Assembly (NCBI GenBank): GCA_947184155.2
Contig: CAMXCT020006644.1
Location: 312,758-376,757, forward strand
Reading direction: 5' to 3'
Length of the DNA stretch: 64,000 bases
Origin: Cladocopium goreaui
Lineage: Eukaryota > Sar > Dinophyceae > Suessiales > Symbiodiniaceae
This document shows, in pieces, positions 22,686-30,680 of this stretch. Within the stretch, counting starts at the first letter, position 1. Every line of letters starts with the position of its first letter. The notes beneath the pieces were generated by a model that was not told the DNA's origin, ran no database searches, and saw only the letters and a program-made list of their open reading frames with translations. The position numbers were made by a program, and so were the translations under genes.

Positions 22686-22777
22686 GTTATCACGCTTCTG
22701 TGGGCTGTCCTACTTCACCATCTGCCAAGTACAACTGCGATGCAGGATACACCAACTGGCTCCACGGATGGTCTGAG
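22686..22777 (+). CDS. exon of the Cys/Trp repeat protein
   Basis: It opens after CCCAG|GT and reads YHASVGCPTSPSAKYNCDAG, then YTNWLHGWSEA, before a possible GC donor (TCTGAG|GCGCCA). It contains the end of one unit (GCP) and the first half of the next (YNCDAGY.NW...WS). The K..WCC half must lie in another exon. The large transposon begins 376 bp downstream, so it probably sits in the next intron. Confidence 0.55.
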
Positions 22778-22868
22778 GCGCCAATGATGATCCACCGTTC
22801 CACCATGATTTGGGCGATGTTTGAATCATTTTTTGCAAAGTCAGCGGTTGCAAGTTGTAATTGCATAT

Positions 22869-22974
22869 CCCATAATTAGGATCCATGTATGGTATATATG
22901 CTAACATAAAGGGGATATATTGATGGGATCAATGTTACCATATATAGCAGCACCATGGATTCTATAGGTATGGG
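22869..22974. mobile_element. MITE-like element, family C
   Basis: The interior GGTATATATGCTAACATAAA and GATGGGATCAATGTTACC match the 11.81-kb copy. The ends CCCATAATTAGGATCC and GGATTCTATAGGTATGGG are partly degraded. Confidence 0.7.
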
Positions 22975-23153
22975 TTTATGATATTTATGGTTCAACTCAG
23001 AAAAACCGGCACTTGTAGCCCTAAATCCACTGGTTTATCGCCATGTTCACATATTTTCCCTATTGTAAGTAGTAGCCATTTTGAAGTAGCACCCGAGCAC
23101 ACCAGACACTGAAAAAAATAGGTCAATATATATATATATATATATATAAAATA

Positions 23154-23172
23154 TACAAGGTGGTGCCTTGAC
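23154..23172 (+). repeat. left terminal inverted repeat
   Basis: TACAAGGTGGTGCCTTGAC. It pairs with 32,897-32,915 with one mismatch. The element boundary could differ by one to three bases because the outside is a TA run. Confidence 0.85.
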
Positions 23173-23397
23173 ATATAAATCATTTTATATTTTGTATATG
23201 TAATGTTATAAACATGGGTTAAGTAGATTTATAAATGGGGCTATCTTTTATAAGTTATGTTGAATTTATATCAATAGATAGGGAGATATAACATGAGATA
23301 GCGCATGCGTCAAAAAAAGATACAAAAAAGTTAGCAAAGATAGCGTTTTTTGGTTGTCGAGAACGATGTTCTTAATGACATTGCACTTTTGGCCCAA

Positions 23398-24738
23398 ATG
23401 AAGCGGCAAGACTTGGAAAGCATGGCAGAAGCTGGCACGGCTGTCGCTCAAAGAGCGACACTGCAGGATTTCAAATCTTGCAGCCTGTTTTTGTCGGAAG
23501 AAGTTTGGAAGACTTTGACGGCTGGAACAGCGCATTCTGCGTTGCATCGCGCAGATGTGCTTGTGAACTATCTTGTTGAGACCCTGGGCCTGCGGCATCC
23601 TTCGGAGCCGACCAATGCAGTGATCACTGCATTGGTGGCTTGCTGCTCTGGGGAAAATTCGATGCAGTTGCAAACCCTTTTGCAAACTGTGAAGTCGGTT
23701 TTGCGAACAAGGACAACAAGGGCCCGCATCAGCGGGCTGCCGTTGCCCGCTGGTGCTTACATTGAAGTTCTGCCGAATCAAGTGGATGAGTTACCATTGA
23801 ACATTCGTGAGGCGGTGGCGCCGCAAGGCTTTGCGGCCATTCCGGATGGTGTGGATCTGGCAACAGTGCTTCAGACTGCGCGACTGATTCCGCTGCGGTC
23901 AACGCATCGGGAAGTGCAAATGCAACGTCAGCTGCAGCAAGGCGTTCCCGCAATGCTGGGCATGCCAGCAATGGATCCTCGCGCTGCAGGGTGGCAGATG
24001 TTACAAACAGCACACATGGCCCAAACGGCTTTCTCTTTAGCCAACTCCTTCGCCATGGCGGGATGCCCGCGTGTGCCCGAGGGCGAGCTGAACAATTTGC
24101 AAATTTTTCCCTCTGGCAATTGGCAGCGAGACGCCCAGGCACCGTCGTCATCTGTAAGAGCGCTGATGGACCGTGCAGAAGCCACTGTGGAAACGCCAGC
24201 GGTTCCACCTGCAGGTTCTACGCCTGCCATTGCCGCGGAGGCGCCCGCGCCGCTGCCGAGACCAGTGGCGGATCTCCCTGCAACGGAAAAAGACGTGGCT
24301 GATTGTGCCACTGGGGATGAACCAGGTCCTGACACTGCGTTGGTGGTGTCCAATCCATCAATGCCAACGCATGTATCGGAGGCCATGGAACGTTTGGCCA
24401 AGACTTATTATGGCAAGGAGTTACCACAGCCGGAGGAGACCGCTCTGCCTGGGACGGCTTGCAAGCGTCCGGCGGCAGCAAAAGGTCACCCGCGCAAGCG
24501 CCCGGCGGCTGCAATGCCATCTGCCTCTGCGGAGGCCGTGGACTGCAGCAAGCCCGCGGCTGCCGCCGACAAAGCGGCGCTCATGAGGAGACCTGCAGCG
24601 AGCTGTCACAGCGACAAGCAGCGTGGTCCGATGAAAGTGATGAAGACTGTTGTTGCTGCTGTGAAAAAGAAACCGGCAGCTGCAAGTGCCGCTGCTGCCA
24701 AGACGCGATGCATTACACGCAAGCAGCAGCTCAAATAG
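23398..24738 (+). CDS. transposon ORF 1: protein with basic KRPAA-type tail
   Basis: The protein has 446 residues from the first ATG. The frame is open upstream to about 23,350 with no other ATG, so an upstream exon or a non-ATG start cannot be excluded. Residues 1-200 are mixed helical sequence without a motif I can name. The middle is Ala/Pro-rich. The last 90 residues hold about five (K/R)(R/K)PAA units (CKRPAAAKGHPRKRPAAAM, RRPAAS, KKKPAAAS). Such Lys/Ala/Pro tails are typical of DNA-binding, histone H1-like tails and of nuclear targeting. It may bind transposon DNA; this is inference. First ORF of the element. Confidence 0.7.
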   Translation: MKRQDLESMAEAGTAVAQRATLQDFKSCSLFLSEEVWKTLTAGTAHSALHRADVLVNYLVETLGLRHPSEPTNAVITALVACCSGENSMQLQTLLQTVKSVLRTRTTRARISGLPLPAGAYIEVLPNQVDELPLNIREAVAPQGFAAIPDGVDLATVLQTARLIPLRSTHREVQMQRQLQQGVPAMLGMPAMDPRAAGWQMLQTAHMAQTAFSLANSFAMAGCPRVPEGELNNLQIFPSGNWQRDAQAPSSSVRALMDRAEATVETPAVPPAGSTPAIAAEAPAPLPRPVADLPATEKDVADCATGDEPGPDTALVVSNPSMPTHVSEAMERLAKTYYGKELPQPEETALPGTACKRPAAAKGHPRKRPAAAMPSASAEAVDCSKPAAAADKAALMRRPAASCHSDKQRGPMKVMKTVVAAVKKKPAAASAAAAKTRCITRKQQLK

Positions 24739-25072
24739 AGACCTGAGGGCTGTGCTCGCTGCCGCAGAACCCCAGGATGTTGCCCCAGCTGTTGGGTCAA
24801 GCGTGGCTATGAGGTCGCGTGACTGGGGACTATTTTGTTTCAGAGCATGTGGCTGCTTCCAATTTTGATATGCTTATCTTTCGGCGCCGCAAATCGTGTT
24901 GGCCAAATGGTTGCAATCAGGGTTGCTGTTCTTGTCTGGGGTTCATACCTGTGCATGGGGTTTAGTCACGTTTATTGAAGAGTAGCCGAATGTGGGATTC
25001 TTTGCAGCGTTTACATACAATCAAGTTATTAGGACCCATTCCCCCGTGTTTTCTGGTTCCTTTTTTGCTGCC
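24739..25072. other. gap between transposon ORFs 1 and 2
   Basis: There is no palindromic array here. A TTCTTTGCAG string at 24,998-25,007 would make a good 3' splice site ahead of ORF 2, and GCCATGG around its ATG is a favourable start context. Confidence 0.5.
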
Positions 25073-25495
25073 ATGGAAGCCAAGCATGTTGTAGCAACCA
25101 CTCAGGAGGATGGAACGGTGCGGCTGGACACTGCTGACAAAACAGTGACGCTGCCATCTCCCACGCTTGCTGCTCTATATGCGTCTGGTGAGGCTCAGGG
25201 AGCCGGAAATCAGGACGCTCTTGCCAGCGTGGAAGGCCATGGTCGGCGTGACGGGCAGGACTTGGTCATAACGCAGCCATGGCGCCGAGCTGCAGTCGCT
25301 GCAGCAGAAGCATTGATTGCTCAGTTTGAGCAACGCTCGGATATCGATCTGGATGATTGTCCGATTTTGGATGAATTGAAGAGCATTGTCACGAATGCTG
25401 CCACTGACATGGACATGGATGCGCAGCACGCAGGAGACATCTTGCACGGTGGGCAGATGTTTCTTTTCATCTGCGACAATGAAGAGGACCTATGA
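25073..25495 (+). CDS. transposon ORF 2: small acidic protein
   Basis: 140 residues from ATG in the context GCCATGGAA. The frame continues upstream to 24,992 without another ATG. The C-terminal half is strongly acidic (QRSDIDLDDCPILDELK, DMDMDAQ, DNEEDL at the end). No cysteine cluster, signal peptide or membrane segment. I recognise no family. Its position between a basic-tail protein and an RS-domain protein suggests an accessory role in the element. An acidic partner for the basic ORF 1 protein is possible but unsupported. Confidence 0.6.
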   Translation: MEAKHVVATTQEDGTVRLDTADKTVTLPSPTLAALYASGEAQGAGNQDALASVEGHGRRDGQDLVITQPWRRAAVAAAEALIAQFEQRSDIDLDDCPILDELKSIVTNAATDMDMDAQHAGDILHGGQMFLFICDNEEDL

Positions 25496-25936
25496 GACGC
25501 AGCTGCCTGGCATCCACCACTGGAGATGTGCGCACGAATTTTTGCAGTCGCTTTGAGGGTGCGAAAAAGACTTGCTTCCGAAAGTCACACCTGTCTTCAC
25601 TTGGTCCCCGCATGTCCCCGCAGCACTGTTTGCTTGCAGTCTGGAGCCCTTTTCCGGGTGTGCATGTTCATGTCGTGTCTGTTTGGCTCGAGCTCTCAGG
25701 GTTCTTGGGCGAGCGGTTTCTGTGCTGCTCGCGTGGGACGGAGAGGCAAGATGGCTGGTCTGGGTCGGGAAATGCTTTTATGTTCTTTCCGCCATATTAA
25801 GATGAATTTTAAACATATATATATATATATGATATATATATTTGGGCTATTTGTGTCTATACATATCGACTATAGCTCCGGCCTTGCCATTGGAGAAGCC
25901 AGGGTTAGAACATTTTGTTCCACGGAGAAACTGCAG
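25496..25936. other. gap after transposon ORF 2
   Basis: Frames here stay open in several phases on the plus strand, but there is no recognisable domain. An AT run at 25,816-25,840 precedes the repeat array. Confidence 0.45.
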
Positions 25937-26335
25937 CTGTGGACAAGCTGCGGCTCTGCCCACGGGCCAGCCGACAAATTGGGCTGGAATGGCTTTGTCT
26001 ACGGACAAGCTGCAGCTGCGCCCACGGGCCAGCTTGTACTGTCCAGCTTTGTCCACGGACAAGCTGCAGCTGTGCCCAAGGGCCAGCCGTCGTGTCTGGA
26101 ATAGCTTTGTCCACGGACAAGCTTCAGCTGTGCCCAAGGGCCAGCCTGTCGGGCTTGCATTTGCTTTGTCTGCGGACAAGCTGCAGCTACGCCTACGGGC
26201 TGGCTTGCTTGGACCGACATGCGAGCCTTACTAGCTGCGTCTGCGACCAGCTGTGTCGACGGACCAGCTACGTCTGCGCCTACGGGCCAGCGGGGTCTGT
26301 GTATCCGGCATGGCGTTGCCTACGAACCAGCGGGG
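25937..26335. repeat. array I: 43-bp dyad repeats with short unique spacers
   Basis: Copies lie at 25,937-25,971 (5' truncated), 25,991-26,033, 26,045-26,087, 26,103-26,145 and 26,162-26,204, with degraded ones to 26,335. The core is GCTTTGTCCACGGACAAGC, then TGCAGCTGTGCCCAAGGGCC, then AGC. The first part is a hairpin (GCTTGTCC/GGACAAGC with one bulge). GCAGCTG and GCCCAAGGGC are further small dyads. Spacers of 11-19 bp differ from one another. The array fills the gap ahead of ORF 3. Open frames across it are repeat by-products. Confidence 0.85.
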
Positions 26336-26507
26336 GCTTTATCTCCAACTCTTAGCATCCTCCCATTCATCCTCATCCTCATCCTCATGATTTTCATGAC
26401 TATATCACGCGCATCTCTTATAGTTTCCAAATAGCATATAATGCAATGACTTCGAGATTCCTTTCGGAACATGTTATCTTGCAAACCTCTCTCACCCTGC
26501 AGGCCAC

Positions 26508-27767
26508 ATGGTGTCGTCGAGCGCGTCACGAAGCAGGTCGAACAGGAGGAGTCCAGCGAGACGCACGTCACCGTCCGCAGAGCCGAAAGCTGCGGTGGCT
26601 GATGCAACACTGGACAAGAGCAAAGAGGGTGCCTCTGCTCCTGTGCATCGCTTGGATGGACAGGATGGAAAGCGATCGAAGGGAAGCGGGGCCGTCGCGA
26701 ACAGGAGACACAAGGGACAGCCGGGGACATGGCAATGTCCGGAATGCTCACGGGTGATAAACGATAACCCAAGCGCAAAGCAGCAGCATTGGGATAGCAT
26801 TTATTGCCAGGCAACACGACTGTGCAACCAGCATGGTGGAAGCTGGTGGGACCGGAAAGCAAAAGTTGAGAAGAACGTCCACAAGGAGACATGGCACCTG
26901 AAGGAAAACCTCAAGTCGAAAGGTCAGCAGCAACCACCAGAACCAGCGGTGCCTCCGCGAAGTAGTTCTTTGTCAAGCTGGTATGACAAGCCCAGGTATG
27001 ATTGGGACTATGTGACCTTTCGAAGCGATCGGGAGCGCTCGCATCTTCGTGATCGCGGACATTCCCGATCTGGAGAGCGGAGACGCCGCGGTTCGCGCTC
27101 GGCAGATCGACGGGATCGTCGTCGCCGAGCGGCAAGCCGGGAGCGTGGGCGCTCGTCGGGTCGCAATCGGGAGCGTGAGCGCTCCTCGGATCGCAATCGG
27201 GAGCGTGCGCGCTCGCCGGATGGCCATCGTCGGCGTGGGAAGGACGCCGTGCGGGATGCGACCTGCACGCCACGGGGCGCCCGTGGTGACAATGTGAGAC
27301 TGGAGAAGGTAGCATCTGCGGATGCGTCCGGTGGAAGTCGAGACAAGAAAGAGGCACAAGCTGCCGGAAAAGGGGATGCCAAGGAGAAACCAAAGGACAC
27401 GGAGACAAAGGCACCACACGCAGACAAGGTGTTGCCGGAGCAGGAAGAGGAAGGCGGGTCTTCGGACTACTCCTACACGTATGAGTCTTCGTCCACGGGC
27501 GAAGACGGTCCCAAGGAAACTCCATCTGTGCCAGCCAAAGAGAAGACTCAGAACCAGGTCATTGCCAAGACTGGCGCCGGAAAGAAACCTGGACCGGTTG
27601 CAAGTGCACCAGAACCCGTCGCTGCTGCATGTGCAGGCGCACCTGCGCTTGGCTCGAAGAAGCCTACGGGCAAGGTGGAATCGGTGGAACGTCTGAGCCT
27701 GTTGTACAATAGTTTCTTACGCACAGCTATGGAAGCGGTGCACGGAATGGAGTCTGGTGGCCAATAG
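26508..27767 (+). CDS. transposon ORF 3: zinc-knuckle plus RS-domain protein
   Basis: 419 residues from an ATG 5 bp after CACCCTGCAG, a good 3' splice site. Residues 1-70 are Ser/Arg-rich. Residues 77-100 form a possible zinc site, WQCPEC...H.....C (C77, C80, H94, C100). Residues 172-243 are an RS/RE domain (SADRRDRRRRAASRERG, repeated RNRERERSSD). Near 325-350 there is an acidic Ser/Tyr segment (EQEEEGGSSDYSYTYESS). RS domains are known from splicing factors and nuclear-speckle proteins. In a transposon it could tie the element to RNA processing, but that is speculation. Arrays I and II flank it on both sides. Confidence 0.7.
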   Translation: MVSSSASRSRSNRRSPARRTSPSAEPKAAVADATLDKSKEGASAPVHRLDGQDGKRSKGSGAVANRRHKGQPGTWQCPECSRVINDNPSAKQQHWDSIYCQATRLCNQHGGSWWDRKAKVEKNVHKETWHLKENLKSKGQQQPPEPAVPPRSSSLSSWYDKPRYDWDYVTFRSDRERSHLRDRGHSRSGERRRRGSRSADRRDRRRRAASRERGRSSGRNRERERSSDRNRERARSPDGHRRRGKDAVRDATCTPRGARGDNVRLEKVASADASGGSRDKKEAQAAGKGDAKEKPKDTETKAPHADKVLPEQEEEGGSSDYSYTYESSSTGEDGPKETPSVPAKEKTQNQVIAKTGAGKKPGPVASAPEPVAAACAGAPALGSKKPTGKVESVERLSLLYNSFLRTAMEAVHGMESGGQ

Positions 27768-27874
27768 GCCTTTTTTTGTCCTGACACAGACTTGCCAAAC
27801 AGAGCACTGCGGCCATTTCTCCGGGAGAAAAGACTAGCTGCCCTAGTGTCGACGGAAGAGAGAAGGTGGATTTT

Positions 27875-28260
27875 GAAAACGCGTGTGTGTTTCCAATGAC
27901 ATATGCGGGAAAACCCACAAACGCGCATGTGTTCCCTCTGCAAGACGGAAGAAAAGCATGGAAACGCGCATGTGTTTCCCGCATGTATAAAAGATATTGC
28001 ATAAACACGCATGTGTTTCCCCAGATAGTAACGAAACAGACATCGTAAACACGAATGTGTTAAAAATGTGTTTCCATCCACAAAGTCATGACGATGAAAT
28101 ATGTAAGTTTTTCGGATGTGTTTCCACAAAAAGAAGGGAACGCATATGTGTTTCCGCATGAAAACCTGAAAATACTAGGAAACACGCTTGTGTTTCCACG
28201 TCTCAGACCAATTGCATGTGGAAACGCGCATGTGTTAAAAATGTGTTTTTTTGTGTTTCC
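27875..28260. repeat. array II: 20-bp palindromic repeats at about 42-bp period
   Basis: Consensus GGAAACACGCATGTGTTTCC, an imperfect palindrome. Copies begin near 27,875, 27,917, 27,960, 28,001, 28,045, 28,106 (half), 28,136, 28,178 and 28,219, so most steps are 41-44 bp. The 21-24-bp spacers are all different. Two copies share an insert that repeats the right half (TGTTAAAAATGTGTTTCC at 28,058, and similarly at 28,233). It lies wholly between ORFs 3 and 4. The minus-strand frames that cross it repeat GNTxAF only because of the array. Confidence 0.9.
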
Positions 28261-28326
28261 TAGACACCCTGTTTCCGTAGCTGTTTTCCCCTGCTCCAGT
28301 CCACCTTGCTTCGCTCTGTGACAGAC

Positions 28327-29655
28327 ATGGCGTCTGCATCTTGTGACACGTCGAAGAATGCACTGGCAGATACTGATTCGGTTGCAAGTGGCATTGCGGG
28401 GCCAGCCTTGCAGCCAGAGGTTGCCGGTTCGCAAGATATTGCGACGGAAGGTGCAGAGTCTGCCGGTCTGGCAAGGGAAGATGCGGCAGATGGCGAGCAG
28501 CTTGCCCACGGGCAGCAGGCTGCGGCTCCGCAGCCGACTGGCTCTTTGCCAATGGCACCTGCGGGAGCTGACTCTCGTGCGGCAAGCAGCGATGCTGTGA
28601 AGGTGAAGTGCCGGCGCTGCTGCATGGAGGTGAATCTTGACGATGCACTGGAAAATCCAAAATTTCGACCAGAGCTTCGTTGGACCTGTCGGAGTTGTCA
28701 TGCATGTCACACGCAGCTCTCCAGACACGGTATCCAACTGACAAGTTTGTTGACAGAAGCTGAGACGGTTGCCTTTTTTGCGGAAGCCAAAGCAGTCCGC
28801 GAGAACTCGTGTGACAGTCGCTTGTCGTATGGTCAGGCAAGAGGATTGCTGAAACAGGCGATGATCGAGTCGTCATCGCGGGAGGACCGCGAAGGACAGC
28901 ACGGGGAGTTTCAACCGCTCAGTTACTGGCAGCTTCGAGGATACAATGTGGAGAACATAGAGCTGCACGCTGAATGCAGGGACCACCCCATACTGGGAGC
29001 AACCTACAGAGTGGATATCACGAAGAAATCGACAGAGTTCATTGCGAAGCTGACAGAGGAGCGCATAGTGCGCATGGAAAATGAATGTCTGCAGCGTGCT
29101 GCCACGGCGGCCTCAGCTTCGTCAGCTGGCACAGGTGCCCATCCGGTTAGTTTGGATTTGCCTCTGGCGGCGCCCGAGCCGGCACCGCGTGGGGGCAAGA
29201 AGCGCAAGACTCCGGAGGAAAAGGCGCAGGACAAAGAAGCTGCGAAGACCGCAAGGGAAGCCGCCAAGAAAAGACAGAAGTTGGAGGCCACAGCCGTGGC
29301 AGCCGCTGGAAAGCATTTGCCTGCGTTGCAGAAGCTTGTGACAAAGGTAGACGATGCCATTAACAAGGCTGTGTCTCTGAATGTTGTTTTGCCGCCGGAC
29401 GCCGAAGAAGTCGTGACATCGGCGCGTGCTGAACTCGAGCAGGCCATCGGCAATGCCACAAAGATGCTCAATGGGGCGGCCAAGGGCTGTGGCTTGGGCA
29501 GCATGGCACCGGAAAGTCTTTTGACTGAAAAGAAGGCACAAGAACATCTCAAGAAAGGCCACGAGGCTGTCCGTACCCTCCAGTCGATCACAAAGGTGAC
29601 CAAAGGACAGGCGCCGAAGGCCAAAGGGAAAGGCAAAGGTGCCAAGAAGGACTGA
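28327..29655 (+). CDS. transposon ORF 4: CxxC/CxxCxxCH protein
   Basis: 442 residues from ATG. The frame opens 21 bp earlier at a TTG that I do not favour. Residues 1-90 are Ala/Ser/Glu-rich and probably disordered. Residues 95-128 carry cysteines in the pattern KCRRCC...CRSCHACH, a likely zinc-binding module. Residues about 195-235 (GEFQPLSYWQLRGYN, HPILGATYRV) look conserved; I recall similar strings in dinoflagellate transposon-linked proteins. Residues 285-320 are a Lys/Glu coiled-coil-like helix (KKRKTPEEKAQDKEAAK). The C-terminus is basic (KAKGKGKGAKKD). It may be a nucleic-acid-binding accessory protein; function unproven. Confidence 0.7.
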   Translation: MASASCDTSKNALADTDSVASGIAGPALQPEVAGSQDIATEGAESAGLAREDAADGEQLAHGQQAAAPQPTGSLPMAPAGADSRAASSDAVKVKCRRCCMEVNLDDALENPKFRPELRWTCRSCHACHTQLSRHGIQLTSLLTEAETVAFFAEAKAVRENSCDSRLSYGQARGLLKQAMIESSSREDREGQHGEFQPLSYWQLRGYNVENIELHAECRDHPILGATYRVDITKKSTEFIAKLTEERIVRMENECLQRAATAASASSAGTGAHPVSLDLPLAAPEPAPRGGKKRKTPEEKAQDKEAAKTAREAAKKRQKLEATAVAAAGKHLPALQKLVTKVDDAINKAVSLNVVLPPDAEEVVTSARAELEQAIGNATKMLNGAAKGCGLGSMAPESLLTEKKAQEHLKKGHEAVRTLQSITKVTKGQAPKAKGKGKGAKKD

Positions 29656-30680
29656 GCGGTTAGGTTTGATCCTTGCCAATGGCGTGGGCTGTGTTCCTTC
29701 AACACAGCTCATCGCACAATCTGTGCACTTATACATACAGGGTCTGCTCCGTGCGGTCTTGCCGGAGCAACCCGTAAAGCACCAAGGCGTGTTTCCGCGC
29801 AGTTGGCCTGGTCGTGGACTCACGATGCAATACTAAGATGAAGGCATGCCTGCCAAAACAGAAGGCGCGAAGTTGTCCGGACTCTGCGCCTGATCAGGCA
29901 TCCTGCAGACATGTGTGTTACTGTATATTATATATACTAATATATATATATATATATTATATGTTATCTGTGTCGATATATACACACACATATATATATA
30001 TATATACGTCTCAATGTATATATGTAGAGCATGTATATATGTATATATGCTGGGAAATAGAAGAAACATGGGTAACTTTCCGACGGGGCAACCATTTTAG
30101 AAACACCGGCGTCTGGAATTCTTTACCCCTGATGCATTCGTCTCTGAAATACATGCAGAAATAAACATATAAATGGTATATATATATATATATTTATATG
30201 TATATATGAGAACGTCGACATAACAGAATCAGGCTTATATCAGCAACACACAGACCTGAGAAAAAATGCGGATTCTTCATACCATACATTCTCCAAAGCA
30301 CAAGTGGTGGATAGGGACGATGTCTATGCATGTGTGCAAGTAAACATACACATAGCATCAGGGTCTGAATTGTTTCTGTCCATTGCATCATGCCGTCTGA
30401 GTCTAGATCTGTCTCGGTATATAGAATACATATATATATATATATATAAAGATATAAATTCTTGATGTATAAACGTGTCTGTTTGCAATGCCATTATATA
30501 CTTCTATATCTATATTATAATATATATATAGTATATATAGAATTTCTCGTCTTCATTGCCATATTATGCGATGAGACTTGTTGCATGTCAATCTAGATGG
30601 GTATAGGTCCAAGTGTGTCAGACAGGTTGCCGTTGTCCGCACAGCCGTTTTAGGAGGCAGCAGCATGGTATAGAAATGCG
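29656..30680. other. gap between transposon ORFs 4 and 5
   Basis: Mostly AT microsatellites (29,930-30,040, 30,170-30,205, 30,430-30,450, 30,500-30,540). A small hairpin GCTGTGTT/AACACAGC lies at 29,688-29,708, 30 bp after the ORF 4 stop, and could mark a transcript end. There is no palindromic repeat array here, unlike the two gaps before it. Confidence 0.5.

Noticed and set aside
23072-23083. GTAGCCATTTTG, equal to nucleotides 4-15 of the dinoflagellate spliced leader
   Set aside because: Only 12 bases match and the next bases (AAGTAG) differ from the leader. Similar ATGGCCATTTTC words are common in family A MITEs. Too weak to call a leader relic.
24173-24586. Arg-rich ORF in another frame of transposon ORF 1
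   Set aside because: Shadow of the GC-rich ORF 1. The reading in the ORF 1 frame has coherent KRPAA repeats and a natural stop.
25905-26220. ORFs on both strands through array I
   Set aside because: Repetition of the 43-bp unit gives stop-free frames in several phases. No ATG context or conserved domain.
27875-28260. CRISPR array call for the 20-bp palindromes with unique spacers
   Set aside because: The surroundings are eukaryotic, repeats are imperfect and only 20 bp, spacers are 21-24 bp, and no cas-like gene is present. I list it as a repeat array instead.
27548-28737. Minus-strand ORFs of 203 and 225 codons crossing array II
   Set aside because: They repeat GNTxAF because the palindromic array lacks stops, and they overlap the better-supported plus-strand ORFs 3 and 4.
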